From Hirsutella rhossiliensis (taxonomy: Eukaryota > Ascomycota > Sordariomycetes > Hypocreales > Ophiocordycipitaceae), in assembly GCF_020360975.1 (NCBI RefSeq), contig NW_025408676.1, positions 2,666,001 through 2,730,000 of the forward strand: a stretch of DNA of 64,000 bases. Direction: 5' to 3'. How positions within the stretch are numbered: position 1 is the first letter of the stretch; every line of letters starts with the position of its first letter. A program made the translations under genes and the position numbers. The notes beneath the pieces are model-generated. The model had not been told where the DNA came from, ran no database searches, and saw only the letters and a list, made by a program, of their open reading frames with translations. Of this stretch, positions 60,990-64,000 are shown one piece after another.

Positions 60990-62545
60990 TTAGGGGGGCA
61001 CTCCCCTCCTTCGACGACCTCGGCTTGGCCCGTCTGGTCTTTGCGACAGGACGTCCCGCAGCATGGGATCGTCCTTGTCCTTATCGATGTGGTGAACTCG
61101 AACGTGTCTGAGTATACAGCGTCAGCATGTTCTGCCCCTGCAGAGTACGTACAAATCTTTTCACACCTTTGCAGGTTATCTGGTCGAGGGTATTTGTGCT
61201 CTCTGTCCGGGCAAAAGGGGCACACGTAGCCCGGCGAGTCATGAACGAGCCCGTGCCTAATCATCTCATTCTTGCGCTTGAAACCCTTGCCCCCCTCGCT
61301 TCGGGGACAACCCTTGACCGGACAATAGTGCGGACGTGCCGACGAGTGTACGTTGGCATGGGAGTTGAGGAGATACTGAGTCTGAAACGGGGGCGCATTA
61401 CATCCCGAGAAGTTGCAAATATAAACGCCGACCTGCGGGTTGGTGATGCCGTCGATGCTCATTCGATCAGCGACAGATGCCGAAGTGGCCGGGGTAGAGG
61501 CAGAGTGATCCGTGCTGGGCGTTTCGCCGGCGGCGCTGGTGCTGAGCTCGACGCTAGGCCGATGGCCAAGGCCGTTCGTTTGATAGTAGCTATAGGGGCT
61601 CGACGCTGGCAGGGAATGCGGCGACGGGAGGCTCCGCTGATAAGCCTCACTGGGCGAAATAGGGGGCGAGACATGTGAGGCGGATATTGGGGGTAGCCGC
61701 GGCCTACCGAGGGGAGGGGAGCGTGCAAAGGCCGGTGCGCTGCCGTGGATGGGAGCCATTTCCTTTTCAGCGGGCATGTGTTTGATATCACCGAGGGTGG
61801 AGCGGATGGATGGCAGGCTATGGCCATTCGACTCGGACTGAGGTGAGTCCATTTGAAGAGGGGGAAGTTCGCCACTGGCCGAGTTCAACGTCGACGCGGG
61901 CGACTTGGCACTCGTCTTAAGCTGGACAGAAGGCCCGGAAGGCTGCATGGACGCAGAATAGTCGGAGATGTTCTTGTGACGCTCGTCGCTGATGGACAGT
62001 TGGCGCGTCGACGTCGAGATGTCTGGCACCTCCCTGAGCAAGGGAATGAGCGAAGACTCCGCGGAGACGGCTTGAAGAGCGTCTGCAGCCAAGTGCTGCA
62101 GGATGGGCGTCGTCATGGCCATGTTGGACGAGGCTGGGAGAGCGCGACTACGCGCAGCGGGGACGGATGCGGCGTCTTTGGCGGAGCATGGGCGGGGATG
62201 GTGAAGTTGGCCTTGGTCGTCTTCATCGACGCCGGGCAAGGCCTGGGCGCCTGCGGCACGGGCAATGTCCGGATGGCGGCCATTGTCCAGGTAGGAAACA
62301 AGCACGGCGTCACCAGAGCTGGGGCGGATCTTTGATCGATTAGAGTTGATGAAGCCGTCAGTGGGAGGAGGGCTCAGACTGACTTGGGCCAGGGGAATGT
62401 CCGGCGAGGGGCTCGGGGATGGCTCGAGTTTAGGACGTAAGGCTTGCATGAGGGGGCTGTCCCGGGGGACTACTTCATCTGGATCAAACGTGTCGGCAGC
62501 CAAGAGGGTTTGAGGCTGCTGCTGCTGTCGAGCGGCCGTCGTCAT
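60990..62545 (-). CDS. C2H2 zinc-finger protein, putative transcription factor
   Basis: Two exons (62,545-61,167 and 61,107-60,990) joined across a 59-nt intron (GTGTGA donor, CTGAC branch, CTCAG acceptor) give 498 aa. The long N-terminus is Ser/Pro-rich and disordered-looking with a Gln run (RQQQQPQ). Three C2H2 fingers are packed at residues ~376-465: YICNFSGC...HANVH, HYCPVKGC...RHGLVH and YVCPFCPDREHKYPRPDNLQ joined across the intron to RHVRVHH. A conserved-looking tail HIDKDKDDPMLRDVL...RGRRRR follows. The intron falls between the end of the third finger helix and its zinc-binding His residues, so without splicing the third finger would be lost. I recognise the type as common in Pezizomycotina but not its named function; nuclear DNA binding is inferred from the fingers. 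Confidence 0.85.
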
Positions 62546-64000
62546 AGCTTAGGAATTGGACTGTGGCTTCTCAGTCCGCCATGGCCCGCGGGGTCCTTGC
62601 CCAGTGGTTGGAGGCTCCGTGGTCTGCAATATTGGTAGTAGCAGGCGTGCGGAGGCGGAGCGGCGAGGGGCGCGCGAGCAGGTACGGATGGAGACGGAGG
62701 AGGAGACCAAGGTTAACGGCAGAGTGCGAGGCTTGGACACTTTGCGTCGGGGCGCGACGGCTGATTTCTCTTGGGACGGACGCTCTCTCCGCTGAGAGGT
62801 GATGGAGCTGCGTCGGGGCGGCGATGTGCGCTCAGAAGCGAAGCCAGCAGCAGCAAGGGCCCTAAAAGACCGGACGCGGCTCGCAGCAATGCGCAATCGA
62901 ATGGCGCCCCTTTGCGGGTCGAACGAGGAGGAGGTTGAGCTTGGGGAGAAGGGGTCGTGTTGTTGTGGGCGGCGGATCGGCGTGGGGGAAGGCCGGGAAG
63001 TGCCGATGGCTGCGTGCCGCGGGGACCGGAGCAAGCGAATGTGTGTGTATGTACTCGTACGTTTATGTACCTCGTAGGTAGTACACAGACTGTAGTGTAC
63101 AGCGCAGCCTTGGGGCGCAAGAGAAGCGCCCTCGTCGTCGGCGGCGATGGAAGAAGGGGAAGCTCTTGGATGGGGGAGGGGGGGGGGGAAGGCACGAGAG
63201 AGGCAGAGAGAGGGAAGAGAGAGGGAAGAGAGAGGGAGAAGGAGAAAGAGAGTCTTCGTCTAAGGTAGAGAGAGGCCCGCGTGTGAGCGCCGGGGCGCGC
63301 GCACAGTGGGTCAGTAGGTTAAGGTAGGTAGGAGATGAGCTCGGCGGCAGGTAAAGGTAGAGCGTGTGGACGGGCGACGTTATGAAGTCAAGACGGGTGC
63401 CATTCGAGCCCTCGTTTTTGGGGGCCCTTTGGAGGATGATGGGTGGGTGGGTGGATGATGGCTGCAAGGTGATGGACGGGGAGGGGAACAAGGACCAGAT
63501 CAGACGGCTGTAGAGGGCGGGGCAGCAAGAACGGCGGGCAGGTACAGTGGAGGACTGGAGGGACAAGAACAAGAGTGCAAGAGTGCAGAGCAGAAGGAAC
63601 AGAGAGGGTCGCCTTTTGACAGGTTCCTACAGGCTACGGATACCATTGGCAAGTGTAGATGTGTAGATACGTGCATGTACTACAGCACCAGGTGTGTTGT
63701 GCACAGTACAGCACGCACATGGACCCGAGCCTTGGCGTCCATAGAGCTGCCTCTGGGGTCGAGGTGTTGCGGTACCTGCGACCAGGTGGGCAGAAACCTG
63801 GGCGTGAGGTGCCCGCTACTGCAGCGCTCGGTAGCAGTGCCGCCGAGGCTGTTTACCTACTGATGCTTGCAAGAGACGTTCGGCGCTCAACCCGTCTCAC
63901 CGACAGTGGACTGACAAGGAAAAAGTAACGACGCGAGAAACAAGAATCAACATGTCCCCGTTGCTTGCCCTGCAAGCATTCGTCCACCAGGCAGCTACCC
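62546..64000. promoter_or_regulatory. Upstream region of the C2H2 gene
   Basis: No supported gene. Contains a purine tract (GGGGGAGGGG..., then GAGA/GGGAAGAGA repeats, ~63,120-63,262) that is a CT-rich stretch in the orientation of the zinc-finger gene, as often seen in fungal promoters and 5'UTRs. Further upstream (63,420-63,560) is GGTGG/GATGG-rich low complexity. The 63,650-64,000 segment shows nothing recognisable. Confidence 0.5.

Noticed and set aside
46480..62545. A biosynthetic or defence gene cluster
   Set aside because: The five genes are conserved housekeeping or signalling genes (TFIIIC, Vts1, Ant1, PalB, a C2H2 regulator) with no core biosynthetic or defence enzyme.

Overview
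The window is from a filamentous ascomycete (Pezizomycotina, probably Sordariomycetes). The genes at 46.5-62.5 kb carry 53-79 nt introns with GT..AG ends and CTAAC/CTGAC branch sites, and encode conserved fungal proteins. The repeat block bears a saturated repeat-induced point mutation (RIP) signature: CA and TG are almost absent, while GC-rich CA/TG-free stretches survive. The species is not determined.

Region 1 (1 to about 46,480) is a graveyard of dead transposons. Loss of TG also removes ATG, so hardly any ATG-started frame exists. The elements are read from collapsed frames, repeats and target-site duplications (TSDs). From 1 to about 26.5 kb they are nested four deep. A minus-strand Gypsy element (1-410 and 21,488-~26,540) was split by a minus-strand Tad-like LINE (411-21,487, 13-bp TSD). 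That LINE was split by a plus-strand Copia element (6,650-20,457). The Copia was then hit by a tRNA-headed SINE (9,057-9,826, 15-bp TSD) and by a chromodomain Gypsy (11,538-18,515, 186-bp LTRs, TSD AGGAC). A 47-bp insertion that escaped RIP lies in the LINE (5,280-5,326). A second minus-strand Gypsy follows (~26.9-31.8 kb). A second LINE copy (~33,588-45,177) is split by a lightly decayed minus-strand Copia (34,098-40,443) and a 697-bp MITE-like element. 5'-truncated LINE and SINE tails close the block next to the stop codon of the first gene.

Region 2 (46,480-64,000) is ordinary gene space. In order it holds the TFIIIC TPR subunit gene sfc4/TFC4 (-), vts1, a SAM-domain RNA-binding regulator (-), ant1, the peroxisomal adenine nucleotide carrier (-), palB/RIM13, the calpain-like protease of ambient-pH signalling (+), and a C2H2 zinc-finger regulator (-). 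ant1 and palB are divergent and share a 0.94-kb promoter region containing CCTAGG/GGTACC clusters and a hairpin. palB and the zinc-finger gene converge. These are housekeeping or signalling genes with no sign of a gene cluster.

I found no novel defence or metabolic system. The most unusual material is in the transposons: the nest itself, a SINE that shares its tail with the resident LINE, opposite-strand coding-like tracts inside a LINE and a Gypsy element, and post-RIP micro-insertions.
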